32,348 bases of DNA from Alphaproteobacteria bacterium (GTDB lineage: Bacteria > Pseudomonadota > Alphaproteobacteria > ATCC43930 > CGMCC-115725), in NCBI GenBank assembly GCA_030041385.1, contig JASHNY010000180.1, positions 1 through 32,348 of the forward strand, in the 5' to 3' direction. The notes below the pieces were generated by a model that was not told where the DNA came from, ran no database searches, and saw only the letters and a program-made list of their open reading frames with translations. Shown piece by piece: positions 8,262-17,058 of the stretch (position 1 is its first letter; the number at the start of each line of letters is the position of its first letter). The position numbers and the translations under genes are program-made.

Positions 8262-8930
8262 ATGGCGGCCAATTCGGTACCTAGGACTGCGGTAGCGGCG
8301 TGGGACAAGCGGTGGGCGAGCGAGGAAGGGCGCGCCGACTGGCTCGACCCGGAGCCGGAGATCAGGGCGCTGGTGCCGATACTGCGGGCGCGCGGGGCGC
8401 GCGCTGCGCTCGATCTCGGCTGCGGCGTCGGCCGGCATGCACTGTTCCTCGCCGCGGAGGGGTTTGCCGTCGAGGCGATCGACGGCAGCCCGGTCGGGAT
8501 CGCCGAGGCGGGCAAGGCGGCCGCGGCGCGCGGCCTGACCCTCGGCCTGCGCGAAGGCTCCGCCGATGCGCTGCCCTTTGCCGACGCCGCGTTCGACTAC
8601 GTGCTCTCGTGGAACGTGATCTACCACGGCAACCAGGGCGATACCGCCCGCCGCCTCGCCGAAATCTGGCGCGTCTTGAAACCGGGCGGGCTGTACCAGG
8701 GCACGATGCTGCCGACCCGCAACAGCAATTACGGCATCGGCCGCCGGGTCGCGCCCGACACCTTCGTTAACGACGCGAGCGAAGAGCGGGCGCACCCGCA
8801 TTTCTATTGCGACGCCGGCGGGCTCGTCGCGCTGTTCGCCGGGTTCGAGCTGTTGTCGCTGGCCCAACGGGAGCACAAACAGCCGGGCTCCTGGCACTGG
8901 CATATCGTCGCCGAGCGGCGGGTCGCCTGA
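8262..8930 (+). CDS. Class I SAM-dependent methyltransferase (TehB/UbiE-like)
   Basis: A 222-residue methyltransferase. Motif I, LDLGCGVGRHALFLA (about residues 50-64), binds SAM. It is followed by motif II around VEAIDGS, then an ADALPFADAAFDYVLSWNVIYH segment and the post-motif LKPGGLYQGTML. The closest styles are TehB-like or Methyltransf_11/25 proteins; the substrate cannot be deduced. The ATG at 8262 is firmly set by a strong AGGAGG at 8251-8256. It lies 23 bases after ychF and may be the last gene of that unit, since it ends five bases before the convergent VOC gene with no visible terminator. Confidence 0.88.
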   Translation: MAANSVPRTAVAAWDKRWASEEGRADWLDPEPEIRALVPILRARGARAALDLGCGVGRHALFLAAEGFAVEAIDGSPVGIAEAGKAAAARGLTLGLREGSADALPFADAAFDYVLSWNVIYHGNQGDTARRLAEIWRVLKPGGLYQGTMLPTRNSNYGIGRRVAPDTFVNDASEERAHPHFYCDAGGLVALFAGFELLSLAQREHKQPGSWHWHIVAERRVA

Positions 8931-8935
8931 CCGAA

Positions 8936-9799
8936 TCACGCCTTGGGGTCGGCGGCCAGAAACAACAGCACGCCGTTGGCCTCGCGCGCCGGTACGGCAA
9001 GGGTTCCGTCCGGCAATTCGTCGAACGCGACATGCCATTGGGTCAGGTAATCGGCGGCGCGCTCGCGGTCGGCAACGGCGAGTTCGAGCGCGGCGACGCC
9101 CGGTAGCGGAAAATCGGGGTCGACATCACAGCCCGGGTGCATCGTCAGAAAATCGTCGGGCGTTGAAAACAATATGCGGTGGTCGCCGACCCGCACCGAG
9201 GCGACCGCGTCGGTCGTCGTCACCTCGTGCAGCCCGAACAGCCGGTCGAACGCAGGCAACAGCGGCGCCGTTTCGGCGACCAGAACGTGGATGCTTCTGA
9301 TCCCGATCGCCCCGTTGGGATGAACCAGCCAACCCGGCCGGCGCATCAATTCCGGGGTCAGGTGGCCGCACAGAAAGCAGTCGAGCGCCGGCGTCTCTTC
9401 CGGCGGCAGGTTGATCAGGCTGAAGCGCGGCACGACCGTGCCCTCGGGCAACTCGATCTGCCGCGCGAGGGCGCGCGGTTCGGCGGGATGCAATGACAGC
9501 GCGAGCAGCGCCGCGCGCACCGCCTCGGGCGTGTCGGCCAGCGCAAAGGCCGGCCCGACGATCCCTTCGCGCCGCGCGAGGAACGCCGCCAGGCGATGCG
9601 TATCGGCGTCGTCGGCGACAAAGCCAAGCAGTTCGAGATAGTCGCGGGCAAACATGATGCAGTAATTGGCCGTCGCCTGGCCGAGATGGCGGCCGCGCGG
9701 CGACAGCGTGAAACCGAGCCGCGTCCACCCGGCGCGCGCACGCTCGAGGTCGCGGACGCCGACAATGACGTGATCGATCCCGGCAATGCCGTTGCGCAT
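8936..9799 (-). CDS. VOC-superfamily protein (glyoxalase-like domain)
   Basis: A 287-residue protein that opens with a vicinal-oxygen-chelate fold segment (GIDHVIVGVRDLERARAGWTRLGF), followed by the HLGQATANYCIMFARDYLELLG region and a second related half from about residue 165 (GIRSIHVLVAE). This matches the glyoxalase-like (PF13468) type of VOC protein. Such proteins can be dioxygenases, isomerases, lyases or resistance proteins, and the substrate is unknown. The ATG at 9799 has GGAGA nearby (9806-9810). It is divergent from the nucleoside transporter at 9958, leaving a 158-base shared upstream region. Confidence 0.8.
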   Translation of the reverse strand: MRNGIAGIDHVIVGVRDLERARAGWTRLGFTLSPRGRHLGQATANYCIMFARDYLELLGFVADDADTHRLAAFLARREGIVGPAFALADTPEAVRAALLALSLHPAEPRALARQIELPEGTVVPRFSLINLPPEETPALDCFLCGHLTPELMRRPGWLVHPNGAIGIRSIHVLVAETAPLLPAFDRLFGLHEVTTTDAVASVRVGDHRILFSTPDDFLTMHPGCDVDPDFPLPGVAALELAVADRERAADYLTQWHVAFDELPDGTLAVPAREANGVLLFLAADPKA

Positions 9800-9957
9800 G
9801 ACGCATCTCCGAACGAGGCTCGGGCGAGATTACGCAAGCTCATGGCAGCGCGCCATGCGCTTTCCCTCTTCCGCCGACGACGACGCAGGCGCGGGCGATC
9901 GGCCGGCACCTGCTACAATCGACGCGCGAGAGGCGGCACGGCAGGCGGCGGCGGAAC

Positions 9958-11193
9958 ATGCGGGGGCTGTTGGGCATCGCGGCGTTGCTGCTGCTGGCAT
10001 GGGCGCTCAGCGAGGACCGTTTTCGGGTCAGGCTGCGCGTCGTCGCTGCCGGGCTGATGCTGCAATTGGGGCTGGCCCTGCTGTTTCTCGAATTCCGCCC
10101 GGCCCGGAGCGTGTTCCTGCTGCTGAACCGCGGGGTCGAGGCATTGCAGGCGGCGACCGATTCCGGCACCAGTTTCGTCTTCGGCTATCTCGGCGGCGGC
10201 ACCCTGCCCTTTGTTGAGACCCACCCGGGCGCCAGTTTCATTTTCGCCTTCCGCGCGCTGCCGCTGGTATTGGTGATCAGCGCCTTGGCGACGTTGCTGT
10301 TCTATTGGGGGGTGTTGCAGCGGATCGTGCAGGCGTTCGCCTGGGTATTGCGGCGCACGGTCGGGGTCGGCGGTGCGCTCGGCCTCGGCGCCGCGGTGCA
10401 CATTTTCGTCGGCCACGTCGAAGGGCCGCTGTTGATCCGCCCCTATCTTTTGCGCATGGAACGCGGCGAGATTTTTGCCCTGATGAGCTGCGGCATGGCC
10501 GGGATCGCCGGCACCGTGATGGTGCTTTACGCGGCGATCCTGGGACCGGTCATTCCGGGCGCGCTTGGCCACATCCTGGTTGCGGCGGTGATCAGCACCC
10601 CGGCCGCGCTCTCGGTCTCGGCGCTGATGGTGCCGTTCCACACCGATCCCGACGCGCCGGCGCAGCTCGAAATGCCGAGCCGGCCGGCGAGCGCAATGGA
10701 TGCGATCGCCCGCGGCACCGCCGACGGCATCGTCTTCCTCGCCAACATCCTGGCCATGCTGGTCGTGCTGGTGGCGCTGGTCAGCCTCGTCAACCAGGGG
10801 CTCGGCCACCTGCCGCACTGGGGCGGTGGCGCGGTCACCTTGCAGCGCCTGTTCGCATTCGCTTTCCGGCCGGTCATGTGGCTGATCGGCATCCCCTGGC
10901 CGGAGGCGGCGCAGGCCGCCCAATTGATGGGCACCAAAACCGTGCTGAACGAATTCGTCGCCTATATCGACCTGGCACGCCTGCCACCAGGCGCGCTCGA
11001 CCCGCACGCGCGGCTGATCATGACTTACGCGCTGTGCGGCTTCGCCAATTTCGGCAGTCTCGGCATCCTGATCGGCGGGATGGGGGCGATGGTGCCCGAG
11101 CGGCGCAACGAGATCGTTTCGCTCGGGCTGCGCTCGATCCTGTCGGGAACGATCGCGACCTGCATCAGCGGCGCCGTCGTCGGCATGCTGTAG
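9958..11193 (+). CDS. Concentrative nucleoside transporter (NupC/CNT family)
   Basis: A 411-residue inner-membrane protein with about nine to ten hydrophobic segments. The family order is visible: an N-terminal domain, a central gate domain, and a C-terminal transport domain containing GHVEGPLLIRPYL, the equivalent of the usual G-x-TEAPLLIRPYL, then MSCGMAGIAGTVMVLYA, MGTKTVLNEFVAY and CGFANFGSLGI. CNT proteins import nucleosides with sodium or protons. The binding motif here has VEG where TEA is usual, which could alter specificity. A TACAAT hexamer at 9914-9919 might be its -10 box, but no clear -35 is seen. It appears to be transcribed alone. Confidence 0.88.
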   Translation: MRGLLGIAALLLLAWALSEDRFRVRLRVVAAGLMLQLGLALLFLEFRPARSVFLLLNRGVEALQAATDSGTSFVFGYLGGGTLPFVETHPGASFIFAFRALPLVLVISALATLLFYWGVLQRIVQAFAWVLRRTVGVGGALGLGAAVHIFVGHVEGPLLIRPYLLRMERGEIFALMSCGMAGIAGTVMVLYAAILGPVIPGALGHILVAAVISTPAALSVSALMVPFHTDPDAPAQLEMPSRPASAMDAIARGTADGIVFLANILAMLVVLVALVSLVNQGLGHLPHWGGGAVTLQRLFAFAFRPVMWLIGIPWPEAAQAAQLMGTKTVLNEFVAYIDLARLPPGALDPHARLIMTYALCGFANFGSLGILIGGMGAMVPERRNEIVSLGLRSILSGTIATCISGAVVGML

Positions 11194-11274
11194 CCTCTGG
11201 CGATCCTGCCGGCGTAACGAAATGTTTACCCTGGTTTGTCAAGAAAGCGACACTTTCGAGCTGCGGAAGAGTCG

Positions 11275-11865
11275 ATGGACTCCGCGAACCAGACTGTCCC
11301 GATCGAGGACGGCACGATGCCGCTCGGCGACCACCTTGAGCCGGAGGCGGCGGCGCTGCCGTTCACCGACCCGCGGCTCGCCGAAATCTACCGGTATTGG
11401 CGCAGCAAGGCGCCGGTACCCGCGATGCCGCGACGCGCCGACATCGATCCGATCGAGATCCCGAAATTGCTGCCCGACGTCATGCTGGTCGATGTCGTCG
11501 CCGAGGGGCGCTACCGCTATCGGCTGATCGGCACCGAGAATGCGCAGGCGCACGGCATGGTCGCGACCGGCCGCTACCTCGACGACGTATTGCCGGGCAG
11601 GGAATACAAATCCCACGTGATCGCCCTTTACGACGAGTGCGTGCAGCAGCGCCGCGCGCTCTATTCGGAATGCCTGTTCCTGTCGCCGGAACGCCACGCG
11701 CCGGAACGCCACACCAAGGTCCTGTTCATGCCGCTGTCGGAGAACGGCGCCAGCGTCAACATGGTCTTTGTGATGCAGATTTTTCTGTACATCGAACAGG
11801 CGACGCGAGAGCGGCACTTCATCGACGCGCCGCCCTACCGCGAGATCGTGCACGTCCTGCTGTAA
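11275..11865 (+). CDS. PAS-type (PAS_5) domain protein
   Basis: A 196-residue protein resembling the PAS_5 (PF07310) family that is abundant in Rhodospirillales and related groups. Key elements are DPRLAEIYRYWRSKAP near residue 31, the PRRADIDPIEIPKLLPDVMLVDV segment, then RYRYRLIGTENAQAHG and a C-terminal beta-rich part. No output domain is attached, so it is either a stand-alone sensor or part of a separate pathway. The start at 11275 is preferred: GGAAGA lies four bases upstream, whereas the longer frame needs a TTG at 11236. The stop is eight bases from the convergent thioesterase. Confidence 0.75.
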   Translation: MDSANQTVPIEDGTMPLGDHLEPEAAALPFTDPRLAEIYRYWRSKAPVPAMPRRADIDPIEIPKLLPDVMLVDVVAEGRYRYRLIGTENAQAHGMVATGRYLDDVLPGREYKSHVIALYDECVQQRRALYSECLFLSPERHAPERHTKVLFMPLSENGASVNMVFVMQIFLYIEQATRERHFIDAPPYREIVHVLL

Positions 11866-11873
11866 GGACGGCC

Positions 11874-12722
11874 TCAGCCCGCCGGCACGACGAGGCGCCG
11901 GGCGCGGTCGCGCAGCGCGTCGGCAAGCCGGGCCGGGCGCCGCGCATCGAGGTCGAGCTGCACCCCGAACTGCCCGAGCCGCGCCAGTTCGCGCCCGGTT
12001 TGCAGTTCGCGCATGACATGGATGAAGCGGAGCGACGAACTGCCGAGATGGGCGATCGCGGTCTCGATCAGGTAAGGCTCGCCGAGCCGCGGCGTCCCGC
12101 TCAGCCGCAGCCCCAGCTCGAACGTTGAAAAGCCCCGGCGTGCGCTGGTGATGTAGTCTGCGGTCAGCCCGATCGCGGCGCCGATCTGCATCGACGCGTC
12201 GGTGAATTTGTGGACGAAGGCGGCCAGGCCGAAGCGGCCGTAGCCGTCGAGATCGGCCGGCCTGACCAGGCCCCGCGCGGTGGCGATGAAACCGCTGGTG
12301 CCGGCAGGATCGGCCCGCTCCTCGACCGCCGGCCCGTCCCACACCGCCAGCCGCGAGGCCAGCGCCGCCCGACGCTCCGCGGCGATCGGCGCCGCCTCGT
12401 CCCAACGCTCCTCGACCCAGGTGACGGTCTCCGCCGTGACCGAATCGACGAATCGGTGGCCGAGGCGCAGCCCGCCGTCGAGGCCGATTGCCGCGCTCTC
12501 GATATGAAACGCGCTGCCGGCGCGCATCTCGCGGGCGAAGCGCACGTCGAAGCGGCGCGTAAACCCGCCGCGGCGCAACGCCTCCGCCAGGCCGAACTCG
12601 GCCGCGAGCACGGATTCGGCCATATCGAGACGGTCGAAATAATAGCCGATGGTGAAATGCTCGGTCACGTCGCACTCCCATGGCGCGACGCTGCCGCGAT
12701 AGGTTTCGGTCCACTCGGTCAT
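11874..12722 (-). CDS. Thioesterase-like protein (tandem hot-dog fold)
   Basis: A 282-residue protein with two 4HBT-like halves. The first starts with WECDVTEHFTIGYYFDRLDMAE, the equivalent of the DxDxxGHxN hot-dog entry. The second starts near residue 144 with a similar RPADLDGYGRFGLAAFVHKF segment. Hot-dog proteins of this type hydrolyse acyl-CoA or acyl-ACP; the substrate is unknown. The ATG at 12722 is the natural start and lies 17 bases downstream of mtnA, making it the last gene of the petB-petC-mtnP-mtnA unit. A longer frame reaching back into mtnA is an overlap artefact. Confidence 0.8.
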   Translation of the reverse strand: MTEWTETYRGSVAPWECDVTEHFTIGYYFDRLDMAESVLAAEFGLAEALRRGGFTRRFDVRFAREMRAGSAFHIESAAIGLDGGLRLGHRFVDSVTAETVTWVEERWDEAAPIAAERRAALASRLAVWDGPAVEERADPAGTSGFIATARGLVRPADLDGYGRFGLAAFVHKFTDASMQIGAAIGLTADYITSARRGFSTFELGLRLSGTPRLGEPYLIETAIAHLGSSSLRFIHVMRELQTGRELARLGQFGVQLDLDARRPARLADALRDRARRLVVPAG

Positions 12723-12739
12723 CGGAAAACCCTTGCCGG

Positions 12740-13846
12740 TTACGCGGCACCCAGGCGGCGCCGCTCGGGAAACAGGCCGAGGAGCCCGTCGCGCGAGGCC
12801 GGGCAAACGCCGCGCTCGGTAATGAGCCCGGTAACGAGCCTCGCCGGGGTCACATCGAATGCATAGTTGGCCGCCGTGCTGTCCTCGGGGGTCAGCCTTA
12901 CCTCGCGCCGCACGCCGTCGGCGCTCCAGCCGGCGATATGGGTAACCTCGCGCGGGTCGCGGGTCTCGATCGGAATGGCGGAACCGTCGTCGAGCGACCA
13001 GTCGATGGTCGGCGACGGCAGCGCGACATAAAACGGCACGTTGTTGTCGCGCGCCGCGAGCGCTTTCAAATAGGTGCCGATCTTGTTGGCGACATCGCCG
13101 TTGGCCGCGGTGCGGTCGGTGCCGGTAATGCACAGATCGACCATGCCCTCTTGCATCAGGTGGCCGCCGGCGTTGTCGACGATCACCGTATGCGGCACGC
13201 CATGCTGGCCCAATTCCCACGCGGTCAATCCGGCGCCCTGGTTGCGCGGGCGGGTCTCATCGACCCAGACATGCAGCGGGATGCCGGCATCGAAGGCGCG
13301 GTAGACCGGCGCCAGCGCGGTGCCCCAGTCGACCGTGGCGAGCCAGCCGGCATTGCAATGGGTCAGGATGTCGATTCGCGCGCCGGCGCCCTTGCGGCGC
13401 TGTGCGGCGGCGATCAGTGCCGCCCCGTGCTCGCCGATCGCGCGGTTGATCGCGACATCCTCGTCGGCGATCGCTCCCGCCTTGACGAAGGCTGCCGCGG
13501 CACGCTCGCCCTCCGACAGGATCGCCAGCGCGCGGTGCATTTCGTCGAGCGCCCAGCGAAGGTTGACCGCGGTCGGCCGGGTCGCGGCGAGGGCGGCGAC
13601 CGCCTCGTCGAGGTTCCGCGCGGACGGATCGGCCATCATCGCCAGGGCGATGCCGTAGGCGGCGGCCGCGCCGATCAGCGGGGCGCCGCGCACCTGCATG
13701 TCGCGGATCGCGCGCACCGCCATGTCGAGCGTCGTCAATCTGACGATCGCCAATTCGTGCGGCAACAATGTCTGGTCGATGATCTCGACGGCGCACCGGT
13801 CGGCGCCGAGCCAGATCGTGCGCATGGCCCGGCCGGCGACGCGCAT
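12740..13846 (-). CDS. mtnA: S-methyl-5-thioribose-1-phosphate isomerase
   Basis: A 368-residue enzyme converting methylthioribose 1-phosphate to methylthioribulose 1-phosphate in methylthioadenosine salvage. Its fold is shared with eIF2B alpha subunits. The catalytic Cys164 ([10 protein letters not shown]) and Asp244 ([21 protein letters not shown] region) are present, as is the substrate-binding VRGAPLIG at about residue 52. The length is normal. It starts ten bases after the mtnP stop, so the two enzymes, which act in succession, are co-transcribed. Neither mtnK nor the later Met-salvage genes are in the window. Confidence 0.95.
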   Translation of the reverse strand: MRVAGRAMRTIWLGADRCAVEIIDQTLLPHELAIVRLTTLDMAVRAIRDMQVRGAPLIGAAAAYGIALAMMADPSARNLDEAVAALAATRPTAVNLRWALDEMHRALAILSEGERAAAAFVKAGAIADEDVAINRAIGEHGAALIAAAQRRKGAGARIDILTHCNAGWLATVDWGTALAPVYRAFDAGIPLHVWVDETRPRNQGAGLTAWELGQHGVPHTVIVDNAGGHLMQEGMVDLCITGTDRTAANGDVANKIGTYLKALAARDNNVPFYVALPSPTIDWSLDDGSAIPIETRDPREVTHIAGWSADGVRREVRLTPEDSTAANYAFDVTPARLVTGLITERGVCPASRDGLLGLFPERRRLGAA

Positions 13847-13856
13847 CGCCCGCCTC

Positions 13857-14732
13857 TCAGGCGCCCAGCACGCGCCCGGCGACGGCGTCGAGCCGTCGCG
13901 TCAGCGCCGGGTCGCGGCTGTCGGGGGCGGTGATCAGCGCATGGTCGAGCGCGCGCTGGCAGCCGTGCCCGCACGGTCCCTGGTGCGCGGCCAATAGCGG
14001 CACGACGCCCTTGACCAGGGCGCGCGCCTTGTCGGCATTGGCCAATAACACCGACACGATCGCCTCGACCGTGACCGCGTCGTGCCCCGGATGCCAGCAA
14101 TCGTAATCGGTCACCATCGCCACCGTCGCGTAGCAGATCTCGGCTTCGCGGGCGAGCTTGGCCTCGGGCATGTTGGTCATCCCGATCACGTCGCAGCGCC
14201 ACGCGCGGTACAATTCGCTTTCGGCGCGGGTCGAGAATTGCGGCCCGTCGATGACGAGATAGGTGCCGCCGCGCCGGGCGGCAATGCCGGCGCCCGAAGC
14301 GGCCTCGGCGAGCGCATCGCCGAGCCGGGCGCAGACCGGCTGCGCCATCGATACGTGGGCGACGCAGCCGGGGCCGAAAAAGCTTCTTTCGCGGGCGATG
14401 GTGCGGTCGACGAACTGGTCGATGATGACGAAACCGCCCGGCGCAAAATCCTCGCGCAGGCTGCCGACCGCCGACAATGACAGGATGTCGGTGACGCCGC
14501 AGCGCTTCAGCGCATCGATATTGGCGCGGAAATTGATCGCCGACGGCGGCAGCGCATGGCCGCGCCCGTGCCGCGGCAGAAACACGACCCGCTGGCCGGC
14601 CAGCGTGCCAAAGCAGAATTCGTCGGAGGTCGCGCCGAACGGGCTGTCGACGCGGCGCCACGCCACATCGCTCAGCCCGTCGATCTGATAGAGCCCGCTG
14701 CCGCCGATAATGCCGATGACAGGGCCGCTCAT
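13857..14732 (-). CDS. mtnP: S-methyl-5'-thioadenosine phosphorylase
   Basis: A 291-residue purine nucleoside phosphorylase-family enzyme that splits methylthioadenosine into adenine and methylthioribose 1-phosphate. The [14 protein letters not shown] phosphate-binding start, the [19 protein letters not shown] segment and the specificity region [14 protein letters not shown]...[29 protein letters not shown] are all clear, with NMPEA marking the MTAP type. A C-terminal pair of cysteines (GPCGHGCQ) resembles the cysteine-rich tail of thermostable MTAPs. The ATG at 14732 starts the domain exactly; the frame extends upstream into petC only by chance. It lies 19 bases after petC. Confidence 0.95.
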   Translation of the reverse strand: MSGPVIGIIGGSGLYQIDGLSDVAWRRVDSPFGATSDEFCFGTLAGQRVVFLPRHGRGHALPPSAINFRANIDALKRCGVTDILSLSAVGSLREDFAPGGFVIIDQFVDRTIARERSFFGPGCVAHVSMAQPVCARLGDALAEAASGAGIAARRGGTYLVIDGPQFSTRAESELYRAWRCDVIGMTNMPEAKLAREAEICYATVAMVTDYDCWHPGHDAVTVEAIVSVLLANADKARALVKGVVPLLAAHQGPCGHGCQRALDHALITAPDSRDPALTRRLDAVAGRVLGA

Positions 14733-14751
14733 CCCTCGCCCGAAGAGTGGT

Positions 14752-15522
14752 TCAGTGCAGTCGCGACCACACCCGGCGCTTGGCCGCGTAGAGGACGCCG
14801 ACCGCAACGACGAGGAATAATATCACCCTGAAGCCGATGCGGTGCCGCTCGTCGAGATTCGGCTCCGATGCCCACGACAGGAACGTGGCGACATCGTGCG
14901 CCATCTGCGGGATCGTCGCCTTGGTACCGTCGGTGTACTTGACCTGCCCGTCGGCGGTCAGCGGCGGCGGCATCTTGATCTGATGGCCGGGGAAGGTGGC
15001 GTTGTAATAGGTGCCCGGTGTCTCCTTGAACCCGGCCGGCGCTTTGACGAAGCCGGTCAGGATACCGTAGACGTAATCGGGGCCGCCCTCGCGCGCCTTG
15101 ACCACCATCGACAAATCCGGCGGCAAGGCGCCGTTTTCCGCCGCGCGCGCCGCCTCGTCGTTGGGAAACGGCCCGACGAACATGTCGGACGGCTGCGCCG
15201 GGCGCTGGAACATCTGGCCCTGGTCGTTGGGGCCGGCGGTCACCTGGTATTGCGCAGCGATGCCCTTGACCTGGGCGGGCGTATAGCCGATCGCCTCAAG
15301 ATCGCGGTAGGCCAGGTGCTTCAGCGGATGACAGGCCGAGCAGACATCGTGATAGACCTGGAAGCCGCGCTGCAACGCGGCCTCGTCGTAGGTTCCGAAG
15401 ACGCCCTGGAACGACCATTCCTGATGCGCCGGAGCCGACGCCCCGTCCTCGGCACGGGCGAGGCCGACCGCGGCGCAGGCAAGGGCCGACGCGGCGACCG
15501 CAGCAATCAGCAGCCTGGCCAT
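14752..15522 (-). CDS. petC: Cytochrome c1 of the bc1 complex
   Basis: A 256-residue exported haem protein, the electron-accepting arm of ubiquinol-cytochrome c reductase. An N-terminal Sec signal (residues 1-24, ending ALACAAVGLARA) precedes the mature protein. The haem c motif CSACH is at 61-65 and the axial methionine is probably Met184 in HQIKMPPPL. A C-terminal membrane anchor (about 228-247) ends in basic residues. It starts one base after the petB stop, so translation is coupled. It is followed at 19 bases by mtnP. The partner Rieske gene is not intact nearby (see 16781). Confidence 0.97.
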   Translation of the reverse strand: MARLLIAAVAASALACAAVGLARAEDGASAPAHQEWSFQGVFGTYDEAALQRGFQVYHDVCSACHPLKHLAYRDLEAIGYTPAQVKGIAAQYQVTAGPNDQGQMFQRPAQPSDMFVGPFPNDEAARAAENGALPPDLSMVVKAREGGPDYVYGILTGFVKAPAGFKETPGTYYNATFPGHQIKMPPPLTADGQVKYTDGTKATIPQMAHDVATFLSWASEPNLDERHRIGFRVILFLVVAVGVLYAAKRRVWSRLH

Positions 15523-15523
15523 G

Positions 15524-16771
15524 TCAACCCCTCTCCGCCACGGGCACGCTACCGCCGCCGAGCACCGCGGCGCCGATGCTGAGCGGCAGCGGGCGCGGCC
15601 GCTCCAGCTTGCCGATCAGCGGAAACAGGACGAGGAAGTGCAGGAAATAATAGAAGGTGGCGATGCGCCCGACCGTCACCACGATCCCTTCGGGCGGATG
15701 GGCGCCGACCCAGCCGAGCGCCAGCACGTCGATGACCAGCAGCCAGAAGATCTTTTTGTAGACCGGCCGGAACTTGGCGCTGCGCACCGGCGAGGTGTCG
15801 AGCCAAGGGAGGATGAACAGCACCCCGATCGCCGAGAACAGCAGGATGACGCCGAACAGCTTGTTCGGCACCGAGCGCAGGATCGCGTAGAACGGCAGGA
15901 AATACCATTCAGGCACGATGTCGGGCGGGGTCTGCAGCGGGTTCGCCGGGATGTAGTTCTGCGGGTCGCCGAGGAAGTTCGGCGCGTAGAACACGATGAC
16001 CGCGTAGATCAGCAGAAACACGGCCAGGCCGAAACTGTCCTTGACCGTGTAATAGGGATGGAACGGAATCGTGTCTCCCGGCCCCTTATGGTCGATGCCG
16101 AGCGGGTTGTTGGAACCGTGGGTGTGCAGCGCGATCAGGTGCAAGCCGACCACCGCAACGATCACGAACGGCAGCAGATAATGCAGCGAGAAGAACCGGT
16201 TGAGGGTCGGGTTGCCGACCACGTAGCCACCCCACAAGAGGGTGACGATATCGTGGCCGACGCCCGGTATCGCCGAGAACAGGTTGGTGATGACGGTCGC
16301 CCCCCAATAGCTCATCTGCCCCCATGGCAGCACGTAGCCCATGAACGCCGTCGCCATCATCAGCAGCAGGATGACGACACCGAGCATCCACAGCAATTCG
16401 CGCGGGTACTTGTACGAACCGTAATACAGTCCGCGGAAGATATGGATGTAGACGACGATGAAGAACATCGACGCCCCGTTCATGTGGATGTAGCGCAACA
16501 GCCAGCCGTAATTGACATCGCGCATGATGCGCTCGACCGAATCGAACGCGAGGTCGGCGTTGGGCGTGTAGTACATCGCCAGAAAGATGCCGGTGACAAT
16601 CATGATCACCAGCATCGCGCCGGCGAGCGAGCCGAAATTCCACCAGTAGCTCAGGTTGCGCGGTGTCGGGTATTCGTAAAGCTCATGATGCATGACCTTT
16701 ACGAATGGCAGGCGGTAGTCAATCCAGCGGGTAATCCGGCCGTTCGCAGCGCCGGGTCCGGGTGGGGCCAT
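15524..16771 (-). CDS. petB: Cytochrome b of the bc1 complex
   Basis: A 415-residue integral membrane protein carrying both b haems and the quinol sites. The haem ligands are visible as His96 (RYIHMNGAS), His110 (YIHIFRG), His197 (SLHYLLPF) and His211 ([11 protein letters not shown]). The Qo-site PEWY is present in [12 protein letters not shown]. The length is usual for an alphaproteobacterial full-length cytochrome b. A good AGGAGGG precedes the ATG and overlaps the stop codon of the decayed petA frame. Normally petA lies directly upstream in a petABC operon; here only a relic is present, so petB must be transcribed from within the 287-base gap to trmL. Confidence 0.98.
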   Translation of the reverse strand: MAPPGPGAANGRITRWIDYRLPFVKVMHHELYEYPTPRNLSYWWNFGSLAGAMLVIMIVTGIFLAMYYTPNADLAFDSVERIMRDVNYGWLLRYIHMNGASMFFIVVYIHIFRGLYYGSYKYPRELLWMLGVVILLLMMATAFMGYVLPWGQMSYWGATVITNLFSAIPGVGHDIVTLLWGGYVVGNPTLNRFFSLHYLLPFVIVAVVGLHLIALHTHGSNNPLGIDHKGPGDTIPFHPYYTVKDSFGLAVFLLIYAVIVFYAPNFLGDPQNYIPANPLQTPPDIVPEWYFLPFYAILRSVPNKLFGVILLFSAIGVLFILPWLDTSPVRSAKFRPVYKKIFWLLVIDVLALGWVGAHPPEGIVVTVGRIATFYYFLHFLVLFPLIGKLERPRPLPLSIGAAVLGGGSVPVAERG

Positions 16772-16780
16772 GGCGCCCTC

Positions 16781-16987
16781 CTAATCGATCTTGATGGCGG
16801 TGGCGGTCGCAAATGTGCCCGGTGGGGCGGCGAGGTTCAACAGCCTCGGCTCGCCCCGCCGCGCGCCGGCGCGGCAGTTCGACGTAACGTGCGATTGCGC
16901 CACACCCGCCATCCATATCCTCGTCAGCACGTAGCCGGCCGCCTCGCGGCGGCCCGGCGGGCAAGCTATACCGTTGAAGTGACCGAA
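16781..16987 (-). pseudogene. petA: Relic of petA (Rieske iron-sulfur protein), C-terminal end only
   Basis: The minus-strand frame ending at the TAG at 16783-16781, nine bases before petB, ends in LNLAAPPGTFATATAIKID. This closely resembles the invariable C-terminus of Rieske subunits (R-x-G-P-AP-NL-VPP-F-DT-I-IG). Without gaps, the residues before it (GARRGEPRL) also fit the family's GRIRKGPAP. Further upstream the likeness fades: where CPCHGS should be, the frame reads AQSHVT, so the second cluster-binding box is destroyed. A stop lies at 16990-16988. No N-terminal anchor, CTHLGC box or start codon exists in the rest of the gap. Position and order are exactly those of petA in petABC. The call rests on about 30 residues and is inference. 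Confidence 0.55.
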
Positions 16988-17012
16988 CTATGCGACAGAC
17001 TGCCGCATAAAT

Positions 17013-17036
17013 CGCGCCCGCCGGCGAGCGGGCGCG
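17013..17036. other. Perfect GC-rich hairpin upstream of trmL
   Basis: CGCGCCCGC (17013-17021) and GCGGGCGCG (17028-17036) form a perfect nine-base stem with a six-base loop, 22 bases before the trmL start. No T-run follows on either strand, so it is not a standard terminator. It may lie in the trmL leader or be leftover from the deletion that removed petA. Confidence 0.4.
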
Positions 17037-17058
17037 CCGGCTTCTGAGGCGAGCGCCG

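Noticed and set aside
14733-14751. SAM or MTA riboswitch in front of mtnP
   Set aside because: Only 19 bases separate petC and mtnP, too short for any known riboswitch.
15521-17047. 508-codon plus-strand open frame opposite petB
   Set aside because: Its His/Arg/Asp/Gln-rich translation mirrors cytochrome b codons; petB has all haem ligands.
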